From positions 1 to 51,584 of the forward strand of contig JANQGE010000104.1 of the NCBI GenBank assembly GCA_028277485.1: a DNA stretch of 51,584 nt. Direction: 5' to 3'. The position numbers and the translations under genes were made by a program. This document shows positions 34,151-44,240 of the stretch, one piece after another (position 1 is the stretch's first letter; each line of letters begins with the position of its first letter). The DNA is from Chlorobium sp. (GTDB lineage: Bacteria > Bacteroidota > Chlorobiia > Chlorobiales > Chlorobiaceae). Below the pieces are notes generated by a model. It saw only the letters and a program-made list of their open reading frames with translations. It ran no database searches and was not told where the DNA came from.

Positions 34151-35719
34151 ATGCTGACAAAAACAAGAAGAGTTGCGGCCATAGATCTTGGTACTAACTC
34201 TTTTCATATGGTTATTGTCGAAGAGAGTGAAGGGAAAGGTATTGTTGAAATCGACCGGGTCAAGGACATGATCTGCATAGGCCGCGGGAGTATCTCCACG
34301 AAAATGCTCGACGGGGAAGCAATGGAAGCCGGTATCACGGCCCTGAAGCACTTTCTGGTGCTTGCCGCTCAGCAAGGAGTTACGCCGGACAGCATTATCG
34401 CGTTCGCCACCAGTGCTATTCGCGAAGCAAAGAACAAGTCGGTGTTTTTACAGAAAGTTCGGGAGGAAACCGGTCTCAAAATCAAGGTCATTTCGGGTCT
34501 GGAAGAAGCCCAGTTTATTTACTACGGGGTTCGTCATGCAGTCAAGCTTGCCTCACAGCCGGAGCTTGTTTTCGATATAGGGGGCGGTTCCGTAGAGTTT
34601 ATCATTGCCAACCATCAGAATATATATCTGCTTGAGAGCAGAAAGATAGGGGTCGCCCGCATGCTTGAGCGGTTTATTACAACTGATCCCATATCGAACC
34701 GTGAGTTGCGCCTTCTCGAACAATTCTTTGCTGCGGAACTGTTTTCCTCGGCTGAAAAAACAAGGGAACTGGACATAAAAAGGGCGATCGCCTCTTCGGG
34801 CACTGCACAGAATATTGCCCGGATGATCCGTTCGATGAATGGGCGTAACGGTGAGGTGACGCTCAACCAGAGTTCGTTTACCCGGAAAGAGTTTCAGAAG
34901 TTCTACAAATCGGTCATAAAGTTTGACGCTTCGGAGAGAAAAAAGCTGACGGGCCTTGATGAAAAAAGGGTTGACCTGATTGTCCCCGGACTTGTGCTGT
35001 TCGATGTTGTTTTTTCCCTGTTCAAGCTCAAGGAGGTAGTGATTTCCGACTATGCGCTTCGTGAGGGCATGGTTCTTCATTATCTGAAGCATCACCGGCC
35101 TGGCGACAAAGAGCGGAGGATGCAGTTGAATATCCGCCGCCAGAGTGTCATTGAGCTTGGGTACCGCTGCGGCTGGAACAGAAAGCATTCCGAACAGATC
35201 GCTATGCTGTGCCTGCAGTTGTTTGACCAGCTCCAGCCGCTGCATGGTCTTGACATCCATGATCGTGAACTGCTCGAATATGCAGCTCTTTTGCACAATG
35301 TCGGCACCTTTATCTCTATTTCCTCTCATCATAAACACAGTCAGTATATCATTCTTAACGGTGGGCTTCGCGGGTTCGCTCCGGTGGAAATCGGCATCAT
35401 CGCAAATGTTGCCAGATATCACAGGAAATCCCCGCCTTCTGAAAAGCATGACGCCTATAGTCAGCTCAAGCCTAAACAGCGCCGGGTGGTCGATGTTCTC
35501 TCGGGAATTCTCCGGATTGCCAACGGACTTGACCGGGGCCATCGCCAGAATGTTGTCTCAGTTAAAGCCGATATCATTGACGGCACTATTATTCTTGGTC
35601 TGCATGCCATTCACAATCCCGATATCGAGGTGTGGGCCGCTGAAAGGATGAAAACCTGGCTGGAGACCGTTCTCGGCAAGTCAATCCGTTTTGAAGCCCT
35701 GATTGCTCATGAGAGATAG
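34151..35719 (+). CDS. ppx: Ppx/GppA-family exopolyphosphatase/pppGpp phosphatase
   Basis: 522 aa, long form. An actin-like Ppx/GppA domain is at about 1-310, with AAIDLGTNSFHMVIVE, FATSAIREAKN, SGLEEAQFIYYGV and ELVFDIGGGSVEFII as the ATPase-type loops. A C-terminal HD-type domain follows, in which LLEYAALLHNVG, SHHKHSQYII and IANVARYHRK supply the His/Asp set. The substrate is polyphosphate or pppGpp; the family does both. Its last codons overlap the start of the next gene by 11 bases. Confidence 0.9.
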   Translation: MLTKTRRVAAIDLGTNSFHMVIVEESEGKGIVEIDRVKDMICIGRGSISTKMLDGEAMEAGITALKHFLVLAAQQGVTPDSIIAFATSAIREAKNKSVFLQKVREETGLKIKVISGLEEAQFIYYGVRHAVKLASQPELVFDIGGGSVEFIIANHQNIYLLESRKIGVARMLERFITTDPISNRELRLLEQFFAAELFSSAEKTRELDIKRAIASSGTAQNIARMIRSMNGRNGEVTLNQSSFTRKEFQKFYKSVIKFDASERKKLTGLDEKRVDLIVPGLVLFDVVFSLFKLKEVVISDYALREGMVLHYLKHHRPGDKERRMQLNIRRQSVIELGYRCGWNRKHSEQIAMLCLQLFDQLQPLHGLDIHDRELLEYAALLHNVGTFISISSHHKHSQYIILNGGLRGFAPVEIGIIANVARYHRKSPPSEKHDAYSQLKPKQRRVVDVLSGILRIANGLDRGHRQNVVSVKADIIDGTIILGLHAIHNPDIEVWAAERMKTWLETVLGKSIRFEALIAHER

Positions 35720-37520
35720 CCTCACCGGCGCTGCACCCTATACGCTTTTGTTTGGCGGTTCCTTTCGGAAAGAGGAGCCCGGATGTTTCCTGCTGTTTTC
35801 GGATCCTCTGGAGATTATTGAGCTCAGGTCTGTTGCCGATCTTCGTTCTTTTTTCGGAAGACTCGAAAAGCGTCTGGCGGAAGGTTTCGGCCTCGCAGGG
35901 TATATCGGCTATGAAACCGGCTATGGTTTCGAGGCAGAGTCCTTTGAAACCTTCAGGGTCAGGGAGGGTAATCTTCCGCTTGCGTGGTTTGGCGTGTATC
36001 ATTCTCCCCGCCTGCTGCCGGAAAGGGAGATGAAGTTCTTGCTTTCGGGTGACTGCAGGCCCGGAGAGCCGTTGTTCGACCTGACGCAGGAGAGGTATGC
36101 GGAAAAGATCGGGGCAATAAAAGAGCATATTGCAGCCGGGAATGTCTATCAGGTTAATTTTACAGGCAGGTACGGTTTCGATTACAAAGGAAGCGTTCCG
36201 GAACTGTTCGGGCGCCTGTCGGAAAAACAGCCCGGTGCGTATTTGGCATGGCTGAACCTTGGCGAATGCCAGATCCTTTCGTTTTCCCCTGAACTTTTTT
36301 TCAGGCTTGAGGGCAATACTATCGAAACCAGGCCGATGAAAGGCACCGCTTCGAGAGGCAAGAGCGAAGAAGAGGACCGGTTGAGTAAGAAGTGGCTGCT
36401 TTCAAGTGAGAAAAACAGGGCTGAAAATCTCATGATTGTCGATCTCCTGCGCAACGACCTCGGGAGGATATGCAAGTCCGGTTCGGTCGAGATACCTGAG
36501 CTTTTTGTTGCCGAAACCTATCCAACGCTTCATCAGATGGTGTCTTCTGTCCGCGGGGAGCTGCTCGATAACTGTTCGCTGTATGATCTGTTCCGTGCGG
36601 TTTTTCCCTGTGGTTCCGTTACAGGGGCGCCGAAAATCAGGGCGATGCAGTTGATACAGGAGCTTGAAAATTCGCCGAGAGGAGTCTATACCGGGGCGAT
36701 AGGTTACATGTTTCCGGGTAAGTCGATGTGTTTCAACGTTGCCATCCGGACATTGACGCTGCAGGGTGAAAAGGGAGAGTATGGAGCGGGGAGCGGTATC
36801 GTATGGGATTCGGATGCCGACGAGGAGTTCGCCGAGTGCAGGCTGAAGGCGGAGATCCTCAATCCCGATCCGGGAGAGGATTTCGGGATTTTCGAATCGA
36901 TGCTTTACAACGGTTCTTTTGTGTGGCTTGACGAGCACCTGTTCCGCCTCCGGCAGTCAGCCGGATGTCTGGGTTTTTCCTGTAACACGGAGCAAATCCG
37001 GCATGAGCTGGAAGACTTTGCTGAATGTGAGCTCGTGAACAGGAGGCGGTGTAAAGTCCGTCTCGAGCTTCGCAGAGATGGCCGGTTCCGGATCACTTTC
37101 GATGAACTTTCTCGCCGGCAGTCTTCCGCTCCGGTTCGTGTCTGCAGGGCATCGGCAGCTACGGCAGCAAACGATTCCCTGAGGATGCACAAAACAACGA
37201 AGCGGGAACTGTACGATACGTTGTTGAGAAAAGCCGACGCCAGAGGCTATGATGAGGTTGTTTTCTGCAACGATAGGGGGGAAGTAACAGAAGGGGCGAT
37301 CAGCAATATCATCATCATGAAACGGGGGCGCTACTATACGCCGCCGCTTTCCTCAGGCCTGCTCAACGGCATATACCGGCAGTATTTTCTTGCTACCCGG
37401 CCTAACGCGGAAGAGGCGGTACTTTTTATCGAAGATATCAGGCAGGCCGACCTGTTTTTTATTTGTAATTCTGTGAGGGGGCTTAGGCGGGCGGTGCTGT
37501 GTGAAAATGTTATCACATGA
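35709..37520 (+). CDS. pabB: Aminodeoxychorismate synthase component I fused to aminodeoxychorismate lyase (PabB-PabC)
   Basis: Makes p-aminobenzoate for folate in one polypeptide of 603 aa. Residues 1 to about 385 are the chorismate-using PabB half (NVYQVNFTGRYGF, ETRPMKGTASRGKSEEED, FPCGSVTGAPKIRAMQLIQELE, then AGSGIVWDSDADEEFAECRLKAEIL). From about 390 a PLP-dependent class-IV aminotransferase fold provides the PabC lyase (FGIFESMLYNGSFVWLDEHLFRL, EVTEGAISNIII, PPLSSGLLNGIYRQYFL). The ATG at 35709 lies inside ppx; folP for the next steps lies about 8 kb away. Confidence 0.92.
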   Translation: MRDSLTGAAPYTLLFGGSFRKEEPGCFLLFSDPLEIIELRSVADLRSFFGRLEKRLAEGFGLAGYIGYETGYGFEAESFETFRVREGNLPLAWFGVYHSPRLLPEREMKFLLSGDCRPGEPLFDLTQERYAEKIGAIKEHIAAGNVYQVNFTGRYGFDYKGSVPELFGRLSEKQPGAYLAWLNLGECQILSFSPELFFRLEGNTIETRPMKGTASRGKSEEEDRLSKKWLLSSEKNRAENLMIVDLLRNDLGRICKSGSVEIPELFVAETYPTLHQMVSSVRGELLDNCSLYDLFRAVFPCGSVTGAPKIRAMQLIQELENSPRGVYTGAIGYMFPGKSMCFNVAIRTLTLQGEKGEYGAGSGIVWDSDADEEFAECRLKAEILNPDPGEDFGIFESMLYNGSFVWLDEHLFRLRQSAGCLGFSCNTEQIRHELEDFAECELVNRRRCKVRLELRRDGRFRITFDELSRRQSSAPVRVCRASAATAANDSLRMHKTTKRELYDTLLRKADARGYDEVVFCNDRGEVTEGAISNIIIMKRGRYYTPPLSSGLLNGIYRQYFLATRPNAEEAVLFIEDIRQADLFFICNSVRGLRRAVLCENVIT

Positions 37521-37623
37521 GATTCCACGACAAGCCCAAAGAACGGTTGATGATGAGAGGGATTAGATGTATATTTTCATCAAATAACCCATTGATTGAA
37601 AACGCTTTAAAATCATCCACGCT

Positions 37624-38070
37624 ATGCGAGACCATACACCCGATTTTAAGCTGCAGGAACTTTCGGCAGCAAACAAGGAACTCATCAGTGAGACCGTACG
37701 GCAGATTCTCTCCCGTCTGGCAGAAGACCGGCAGCTCACTTCTGATTCACTGCTTGAGTTATGGGTTGAGATCCCGGGTGTCAAGAGGCCTCGGGGCACC
37801 TACAAAGGAGGATTTCTGATGCCCGACAGTTTTATTGCCATTGCCGATTATTTTCAGGCTGATGCGGAGTCCCTTGTTCCTGTACAGTCGTTCGACAAAG
37901 GTGAAAACGCGTGGGAAGAGTTGCTTGACGAACTCTATTATCAAGTTGAAATCTTTACTTCACAGGTGGATTCATCAAAAGGCATCATCCTTGAGCTATG
38001 GACCGGTCATCGTAACAGACCTGAAGGTGAATGGGAATACGCGGTTGATACAAAGATTGAGTTGACGTAA
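37624..38070 (+). CDS. Hypothetical protein, 148 aa, with a possible internal start
   Basis: I do not recognise the family. The product is acidic, soluble and without Cys, with helical character up to about residue 47 and a Tyr/Glu-rich C-terminal half (WEELLDELYYQVEIFTSQVD). The ATG at 37624 has no ribosome site. An in-frame ATG at 37819 is preceded by AAAGGAGG seven bases upstream and would give an 84-aa protein. The first 65 residues still read like real protein, so both starts may be used. Confidence 0.6.
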   Translation: MRDHTPDFKLQELSAANKELISETVRQILSRLAEDRQLTSDSLLELWVEIPGVKRPRGTYKGGFLMPDSFIAIADYFQADAESLVPVQSFDKGENAWEELLDELYYQVEIFTSQVDSSKGIILELWTGHRNRPEGEWEYAVDTKIELT

Positions 38071-38074
38071 ACGA

Positions 38075-38710
38075 TCAAGCGGTCTTGTCGGGATAATCAC
38101 ATGCAGGTACGATTGGGCATTCCGGACACAAGGGTTTTCTTGCCTTGCAGGTATAGCGGCCGTGCAGTACAAGATAGTGGTGAAAATTGATAACCAGTTC
38201 TGCCGGAATAATTGCGATGAGAGCATCCTCGGTGTCCCGGGGTTTGTCGGTTTTTGCCAGGCCGACCCGGTTTGATACCCTGTGAACATGAGTGTCAACC
38301 GCCATGACAGGTTGCCCGAAAGCGTTGCTGAGCACAACGTTTGCTGTTTTTCTGCCTACACCGGGAAGGCTTTCAAGTTCTTCCCGTGTGTGAGGAACCT
38401 CACCGCCATACGATTCGGTAAGTATTTTGCTGACGGCAAGAAGGTTTTTGGCCTTGTTGTTGTAATAGTTGATTGACCGAATGATTTTTTTTAGGGCATC
38501 GAGTTCCATGCGGCTCATGTGTTCAGCATCGGGACAGGTTGTAAAAAGAACCGTGGTTATCATGTTGACTTTCTTGTCCGTGGCCTGTGCGGCCAGGATG
38601 GTGGCAACAAGCAGCTGGAAAGGGGTCGAGTAACGCAGCTCACTTTTCGGAAAGGGGTATCGTGCACCCAGTGCCTGATTGATGAGTATGATTTTGTCGG
38701 AGGTGTTCAT
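38075..38710 (-). CDS. nth: Endonuclease III (Nth)
   Basis: DNA glycosylase/AP lyase for oxidised pyrimidines. 211 aa. The helix-hairpin-helix LPGVGRKTANVV holds catalytic K121, and VDTHVHRVSNR holds D139. The [4Fe-4S] ligands follow the C-x6-C-x2-C-x5-C pattern in CKARKPLCPECPIVPAC at the C-terminus. It is the last gene of a five-gene minus-strand operon, starting one base after the phosphatase stop. Confidence 0.95.
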   Translation of the reverse strand: MNTSDKIILINQALGARYPFPKSELRYSTPFQLLVATILAAQATDKKVNMITTVLFTTCPDAEHMSRMELDALKKIIRSINYYNNKAKNLLAVSKILTESYGGEVPHTREELESLPGVGRKTANVVLSNAFGQPVMAVDTHVHRVSNRVGLAKTDKPRDTEDALIAIIPAELVINFHHYLVLHGRYTCKARKPLCPECPIVPACDYPDKTA

Positions 38711-38711
38711 C

Positions 38712-39404
38712 TCAGTCGATATTTTCTGCTTGTATGATGACTCGTTCAGGCAGTATGACTGCGCTCAGCTTTCCCAGTAAAGGGTTGTCGTTGTAGACGC
38801 AACCGGTGTCGATCGCGATAAGCTTTTCAAGCAATACCGGATCGGGGATCGGCGTATGGCCGCAGACTACGGTTTTCTGCCATTTATACCGTTCTTCTTC
38901 AAGATAGGGTGAGCGTAAATGGATTCGCATCCAGCAGAAATCTTCAGGTCCCAGATACTTCAGGTTTTCTTCCACACTCATTTCCGGGTCAAGGCCGCCA
39001 TGGACGAAAAAAAAGTGTTCCGTCTGCAAATAGTAAAGGCAGGAGCGGAAGAATTCGATATGCGTATCCGGCAAATCGTGGCCGTCCTTGCTCCCGTATG
39101 ATTCAAGCATTGCTTCCCCGCCGTTCTGCAGCCAGAGGGAAGGGTCATTTGCTTCAAAGAAGTTGAGAAACATCAGCTCGTGGTTGCCCATCAGAAAAAA
39201 ACAGGAATACCGGTCACGAAGCTCTATCAGATAATCGACGACATCCTTCGAATATTTGCCCCGGTCGATATAGTCTCCCAGGAATACGAGCTGGTCGGTT
39301 TTGCGGAGTTCCAGCTTTTCGAGCAGCTTGTGCAGGGAGTATAGGCAGCCGTGAATATCGCCGATTGCAATGATCCGGTGATTTTCAGTTAGATGGTCAG
39401 CCAT
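38712..39404 (-). CDS. PPP-family metallophosphatase (Ser/Thr phosphatase-like)
   Basis: 230 aa with the full set of metal motifs: GDIHGC, GDYIDRG, GNHE, then HGG and GHTPIP. It is in the PPP superfamily that includes bacterial Ser/Thr phosphatases and ApaH-type Ap4A hydrolases; length and motifs favour a PrpE/Ser-Thr type, but the substrate is not set. It sits between nusB (17-base gap) and nth. Confidence 0.87.
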   Translation of the reverse strand: MADHLTENHRIIAIGDIHGCLYSLHKLLEKLELRKTDQLVFLGDYIDRGKYSKDVVDYLIELRDRYSCFFLMGNHELMFLNFFEANDPSLWLQNGGEAMLESYGSKDGHDLPDTHIEFFRSCLYYLQTEHFFFVHGGLDPEMSVEENLKYLGPEDFCWMRIHLRSPYLEEERYKWQKTVVCGHTPIPDPVLLEKLIAIDTGCVYNDNPLLGKLSAVILPERVIIQAENID

Positions 39405-39421
39405 GGAGATTGTTTTCCCGT

Positions 39422-39928
39422 TTACCGGTCGGTAAAGGTTTTTTCTTCGGTCTTCGGTTTTGTTGTGTTCGAGTTATTGATAAGCCCCCGGCCGCACTTT
39501 TTTATTTTTCCTGATCTCTTGAGATCATTGAAAATGGCATCGAGAATGCCGTTGACAAACTTGCTGCTTTTGTCGGTACTGCTGAATTTTTTTGCGATTT
39601 CAATTGCTTCGTTGATCGAGACCTTCGGCGGTATATCTTCAAAATAAAGCAGTTCGGCCAAAGCCATCCGCAGGATGTTTTTGTCTATGATGGCGATCCT
39701 GTTCATGTCCCAGTTGAAGCTGTGTTTCGATATGTACCCGTCGATCTCTTCTTTCTGGTCAATGATACGTTGCAGGAGCTCCTTGAAAAATGTGACCGCA
39801 TTGGAATCCTTTGCTATTTCCGGAGTTATCAGCCAGCCGGCGGCGGTTTCCAGATCGGTTTCTCTCAGTTCAAGGGTATACAATGCCTGTATGATTTTTT
39901 CCCGTATTCTCCGGCGGTAGGTTTTCAT
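39422..39928 (-). CDS. nusB: Transcription antitermination factor NusB
   Basis: A 168-aa all-helical protein that with NusE binds boxA RNA in rRNA antitermination. N-terminal RRIREKIIQALYTLELRE, then NRIAIIDKNILRMALAELLYFEDIPPKVSINEAIEIAKKFSSTDKSSKFVNGILDAI, is diagnostic. About 25 low-complexity residues extend the usual C-terminus. Nineteen bases downstream of the HAD gene. Confidence 0.95.
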   Translation of the reverse strand: MKTYRRRIREKIIQALYTLELRETDLETAAGWLITPEIAKDSNAVTFFKELLQRIIDQKEEIDGYISKHSFNWDMNRIAIIDKNILRMALAELLYFEDIPPKVSINEAIEIAKKFSSTDKSSKFVNGILDAIFNDLKRSGKIKKCGRGLINNSNTTKPKTEEKTFTDR

Positions 39929-39947
39929 AAAGGAGCGGTTCAGTGAA

Positions 39948-40640
39948 TTAAACGTTTACTATACAGCTGATAACCTTTTCAGTATCGCTGAAGTTGTCGA
40001 ACAGTGCATGGGGACGGTGCGAGTTGAGCTGTTCGGATGAATATGTACCGGTAGCTACCGCGATGCATTTGGCCTGAATGGTCCTGGCGCAGTTAATGTC
40101 ATGTTCAGTATCGCCGATAATGACTACCTCCTCGGCTTTGAACCGTTTTCCCGTAAGGTTGTGGGCACGCTGAACGGCTATGGCGGGCAGGTCGTTTCTG
40201 TGATACGCATCGTCAGCGAATGCGCCGAACGGGAAAAAATGATTAAGAACAGGCAGTTCAAGTTTGTGACGTCCGGAACCTTCAAAGTTTCCGGTCAGGA
40301 GACCGAGAACGACATCTTTTCTTTCTGAAAGCGTTTGGAGAAGTTCCGGGATGCCTTTCATAAGCATCACATCTTCAGGGCGCAACTTCTTCTTTAAAAG
40401 ACCGATATAGGTATGCTTGACAGTATTGAACTTTTCGGCAATATGATCATCGTTCAATCCTGCATGCTTGAGCACCTCATAGATGATAACGCTATCCATC
40501 TTGCCGGCAAAATTATGGCTGCGGGCATTGCCTTCGGTACCGTACACGGCAGTAAGGGCATCAATTAAGGTTTGACGGTTGCTATTGCTTACCAGCAGCA
40601 ATGTTCCGTCGATGTCAAATAGTACGAGTTTTTTAAGCAT
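39948..40640 (-). CDS. HAD-superfamily hydrolase (phosphoglycolate phosphatase-like)
   Basis: 230 aa. HAD motif I is FDIDGTLL (residues 8-15), motif II LGLLTGN, motif III Lys before VVIIGDTEHDINCA, the motif IV Asp pair. A helical cap domain between I and II makes it similar to Gph. Its substrate is not predictable. The start overlaps the smc stop by eight bases, indicating coupling. Confidence 0.85.
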   Translation of the reverse strand: MLKKLVLFDIDGTLLLVSNSNRQTLIDALTAVYGTEGNARSHNFAGKMDSVIIYEVLKHAGLNDDHIAEKFNTVKHTYIGLLKKKLRPEDVMLMKGIPELLQTLSERKDVVLGLLTGNFEGSGRHKLELPVLNHFFPFGAFADDAYHRNDLPAIAVQRAHNLTGKRFKAEEVVIIGDTEHDINCARTIQAKCIAVATGTYSSEQLNSHRPHALFDNFSDTEKVISCIVNV

Positions 40641-43600
40641 TGGCAGCGGAAAGCTCTTCTGTTTGCGTTCTTCCCAGTTGTACCGGGATCAGTTTTGAGA
40701 CACCCTCTTCTTCCATGGTTACCCCGTATAAGGCTTGCGAAGATGCCATCGTCTTTTTGTTGTGCGTAACAATAATAAATTGGGTGTTATTCTCAAATTT
40801 TTTCAGAAGCTTAATGAACCTGCCAATATTTGCGTCATCAAGCGGGGCATCCACCTCATCCAGGATACAGAAAGGGCTCGGCTTGACCAGGTAAATCGCG
40901 AAGAGCAGCGCAAGTGCAGTCAAGGCTTTTTCGCCGCCGCTCAACTGTTCGATCGATAACGGTTTTTTGCCGCGCGGCCTTGCAACTATCTCTATATGAG
41001 CCTCGAGCGGGTCATCTTCCGAGGTGATAAGCAGGTCAGCCTCGTCAGTTTCCTCGAACAGTTCCCTGAATATCCGCACAAAGTTGTTTCTGACGGCGGT
41101 GAAGGTTGCTTCGAACTTTTTAAGAGCTGTTTTGTTGATTTCCTCAATGGTTGTTCTCAACTGGGTTTCGGCTGCGAGCAGATCCTCTTTTTGTGCCGTA
41201 AGGAAATCAAGCCGTTCTTTCTCGGCTTCATACTCTTCCAGGGCAAGCTCGTTAACTGCTCCGAACCGTTCAACTCTTTTCCTTATGTCGGTCAGGCGCT
41301 TTTGAGCGGCATCACGGTTGAAATTCTCCGGCACCGTTACGTCGATATCATCGATCGTGCAGTTATAGCGTGTTTGCACGGAAGTGAAAAGATAGTCCAT
41401 GGATTTTTCGAGTTCGGCGGCCCGGTGTTGCAGCTCCCCATGAATCTGAAGTTCCACCTCATGTTTCCGGCGCAACTCTCTCAAGGTATCTCTTCTCTCC
41501 TGGTTTTTCATCTTGCACTCTTTATAGTGCGTTTCCATCTCATTCAACTTTTGCTGTTCGGTACCTATCGAGATCAGTGATGCTTCGAGTTTGCCCCGGC
41601 TTTGCCTGATATTTTCCGTTATCGAGGCAAGGGCGGTTTCCGTTTTTTGTATTTCATCCTGCATTTTTTCTTTTTCACACAAAAGGGATTCCCGGCTCTG
41701 CAGACAGGAATGTAAGCGGAGTTTGAGCTTTTCAAGTTCAAGTTGGCTGTCTTTGTGCCTGTTGCTTCGTAACTGGACTTCCTGGTTCAGATTGTTAAGG
41801 AGCTCTTCGTTACTGCATAGCTGCTGCTGTGCTTTCTGTAGTGTTTCATGAAGCCTTGTATTTTGTTCCTCGTGCAGAATGATCTCGGGCAGCAGTTCCT
41901 TGAGATCGGTCGCTGCTTTTCTCATGCGTTCCCCGGCTTCGCTAATGTCCTTTTCGGCCCTCTCGATATCTTTTTGACGAGAAGCATGCTCGATATCCAT
42001 GCGGGCAAGTTGTTGTTCATGATCGCCGAGTTCTCTTTCAAGCGATACGATGCGTTGCTCTTTTTCCGCAAGCGAAATATCGAGAAGCCTTTTTTTAAGG
42101 GATTGAATCTCAGCCTCTTCACGCAGGATCTTGTTTTCCAAATCCCGTTCCTCTTGCCTGAGACGGTCGCGTTCAGCCTTTTTCCCCAGGCGAAGCCCCT
42201 CGTTTTCTGTAGTGCTTCCGCCGAATACCACGCCGCTGCCGCCGATTTTTTCTCCATCCGGAGTTACAAACGTATAGCCGGCGTGCTTCAAGGCAAGTTC
42301 TTCCGCAGTGTCGAGGCTTTCGGTAATATAGCTTTGCTGCAGGAGCAGAGAGACCGCATCATCCAATTCAGGCGGGAAATCAAGGAGGCTTTTGATTGTT
42401 ACGGCGCCTTCAATTTCGGGCGATTCGATCTGCTCCGGTTTTCGGACGAGTTCAAGCACGAGAAAATTAACCTTTCCTTTACCGGCCTGTGACAGGGAGC
42501 GGATGCCTTTCTTTGCTTCGTGAAGTGAAGAACAGACATAGTAACCCAGCGTGTCGCCAAATGCAGCATTGACCGCTTTCCGGTAAACGCTGTCGAGCGA
42601 TATCAGGTCGGAGAGGCAGCCGTAACCGGTTTTGCCGTCTTTATCGTTTTCAAGCCAGGCAACTCCTTCCGGGAGCCCTTCATAGTTGTCGAGGATGGAG
42701 TTTGCCAGCAGTATCTTGTTTTTCAAATAATCGCGCCCGGATCGGATTTCCAGAAGAAGCTCTTTCTTTGCTTCCAGTTGTTCTCCCAAATCTTGCTGCA
42801 GCTTTTTCAGCGAGAGGACCTCTTTTTTTCCGGAGGCGACCGCCGCTTTTTGGGTGTCGATAAGCTCCAGGATCCTGTTTCTTGCCGGCAAGGTGTCGGT
42901 AATAGTTGTCCGGAGTTCCTTTTTGTGGTTTTCGAGGCGGCTTATCGTGCTTTTGAGGTGATCGGTGGTTGTTTCCAGCTTCTGGCGGGTAACATGAAGA
43001 GCCGATGCAGCTTGCTGGTGATCCGAGATGTTTTCCCTGGCCTTGTACAGTGCCTGCCTTGACGAGGTGAGTACACTTTGCAGGTTTTCCTGTTCCTTTT
43101 TCAGTGTGGTCATCTCGTTTTCTTTTGTCCGGCAGTCTTCTTCAAACGGAGCAAGCTGGCCGGAAAGCTGTTTTTCGGCTTCATCGAGTTCCGCGGCCCG
43201 CTGCTTTTTTTCCGCAATCGATCCGGTGATGCGTACGATGTTTTCCCTGAGGCTTTTCTCTTGTTCCTGCATCTGCAGGACGTTTTTTTCGAGAGTATGA
43301 AAAACATTGTTTTTTTCGTTCAGAACTTTTTGGGCTTCGGAAAGCTGGCGCTCCTGTTCGAGCTGCTCAAGTTCCGATCCCTGCAGCACACTGTCATGTT
43401 TTGCAATTTTTGTTGTCAGTTCCTGAATTATTTTTTCCTGCCTTGTAATCTCTTCTTTCAGGGGTTGCAGCTTGTTGAGGAATTTTTCAAAGCCGAGCTT
43501 GCCGAGCGTCAAGTCGAGTTCTCTCAAAGATGCTTTCAGTTCGTGGTACTGCTCGGCCTTTCTGACCTGGGATTTCAGGTTTCGGACTTTTTTCGAGACC

Positions 43601-44190
43601 TCCGCAATCACGTCATCTACCCTTTCAAGGTCCCGGGTGGCGCTTTCGAGCTGTCTGAACGTCTGTTTGCGGCGCTGTTTGTAACGGGTTATTCCTGCAG
43701 CCTCCTCGAAAAGCCGCAGCCTTTCATCACTTTTGTTGTTGATAATCTCTTCGATCATCTTCAGCTCGATAACGGAATAAGCATCGCTGCCCATGCCGGT
43801 ATCGGTAAAAAGGTCCAATATGTCTTTCAGCCTGCAGGGGACCTGGTTGAGCAGGTAGTCGCTCTCCCCGTTGCGGTACAGCCTCCGGGTAACGGTAATC
43901 TCCGTATATTCCGTCGGCAGGATATTGCGGGTGTTTTCAATGGTTATGGAGACCTCTGACATGCTCAGAGGTTTGAGTTTCCTTGAGCCGTTGAAAATGA
44001 TGTTCTCCATTTTTGTCGAGCGAAGCAGTGAGGATTTCTGCTCACCCAGAACCCAGCGGATAGCGTCTACAACATTGGTTTTGCCGCATCCGTTGGGCCC
44101 TACAATGGCTGTAAGGCCTTGATCAAAAGTGATCTTGACTCTGTGCGCAAAGCTTTTGAAGCCAAAAAGCTCAATTTTAGAAAGATACAT
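40633..44190 (-). CDS. smc: Chromosome segregation protein SMC
   Basis: 1185 aa, full length. Walker A GPNGCGKT is at 31-38, with long coiled coils either side of a hinge around 520-640 (GYGCLSDLISLDSVYRKAVNAAFG). Near the C-terminus are the ABC signature LSGGEKALTALALLFAIYLVKP and Walker B FCILDEVDAPLDDANIGRF. It is the first gene of smc-HAD-nusB-PPP-nth. Its condensin partner scpB is in the window at 17763; scpA is not. Confidence 0.97.
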   Translation of the reverse strand: MYLSKIELFGFKSFAHRVKITFDQGLTAIVGPNGCGKTNVVDAIRWVLGEQKSSLLRSTKMENIIFNGSRKLKPLSMSEVSITIENTRNILPTEYTEITVTRRLYRNGESDYLLNQVPCRLKDILDLFTDTGMGSDAYSVIELKMIEEIINNKSDERLRLFEEAAGITRYKQRRKQTFRQLESATRDLERVDDVIAEVSKKVRNLKSQVRKAEQYHELKASLRELDLTLGKLGFEKFLNKLQPLKEEITRQEKIIQELTTKIAKHDSVLQGSELEQLEQERQLSEAQKVLNEKNNVFHTLEKNVLQMQEQEKSLRENIVRITGSIAEKKQRAAELDEAEKQLSGQLAPFEEDCRTKENEMTTLKKEQENLQSVLTSSRQALYKARENISDHQQAASALHVTRQKLETTTDHLKSTISRLENHKKELRTTITDTLPARNRILELIDTQKAAVASGKKEVLSLKKLQQDLGEQLEAKKELLLEIRSGRDYLKNKILLANSILDNYEGLPEGVAWLENDKDGKTGYGCLSDLISLDSVYRKAVNAAFGDTLGYYVCSSLHEAKKGIRSLSQAGKGKVNFLVLELVRKPEQIESPEIEGAVTIKSLLDFPPELDDAVSLLLQQSYITESLDTAEELALKHAGYTFVTPDGEKIGGSGVVFGGSTTENEGLRLGKKAERDRLRQEERDLENKILREEAEIQSLKKRLLDISLAEKEQRIVSLERELGDHEQQLARMDIEHASRQKDIERAEKDISEAGERMRKAATDLKELLPEIILHEEQNTRLHETLQKAQQQLCSNEELLNNLNQEVQLRSNRHKDSQLELEKLKLRLHSCLQSRESLLCEKEKMQDEIQKTETALASITENIRQSRGKLEASLISIGTEQQKLNEMETHYKECKMKNQERRDTLRELRRKHEVELQIHGELQHRAAELEKSMDYLFTSVQTRYNCTIDDIDVTVPENFNRDAAQKRLTDIRKRVERFGAVNELALEEYEAEKERLDFLTAQKEDLLAAETQLRTTIEEINKTALKKFEATFTAVRNNFVRIFRELFEETDEADLLITSEDDPLEAHIEIVARPRGKKPLSIEQLSGGEKALTALALLFAIYLVKPSPFCILDEVDAPLDDANIGRFIKLLKKFENNTQFIIVTHNKKTMASSQALYGVTMEEEGVSKLIPVQLGRTQTEELSAANA

Positions 44191-44240
44191 CTGCTCGTGT
44201 AGCGTTAGCCGTGCTGTTATGCGGGAAACCGGTCATGCTT

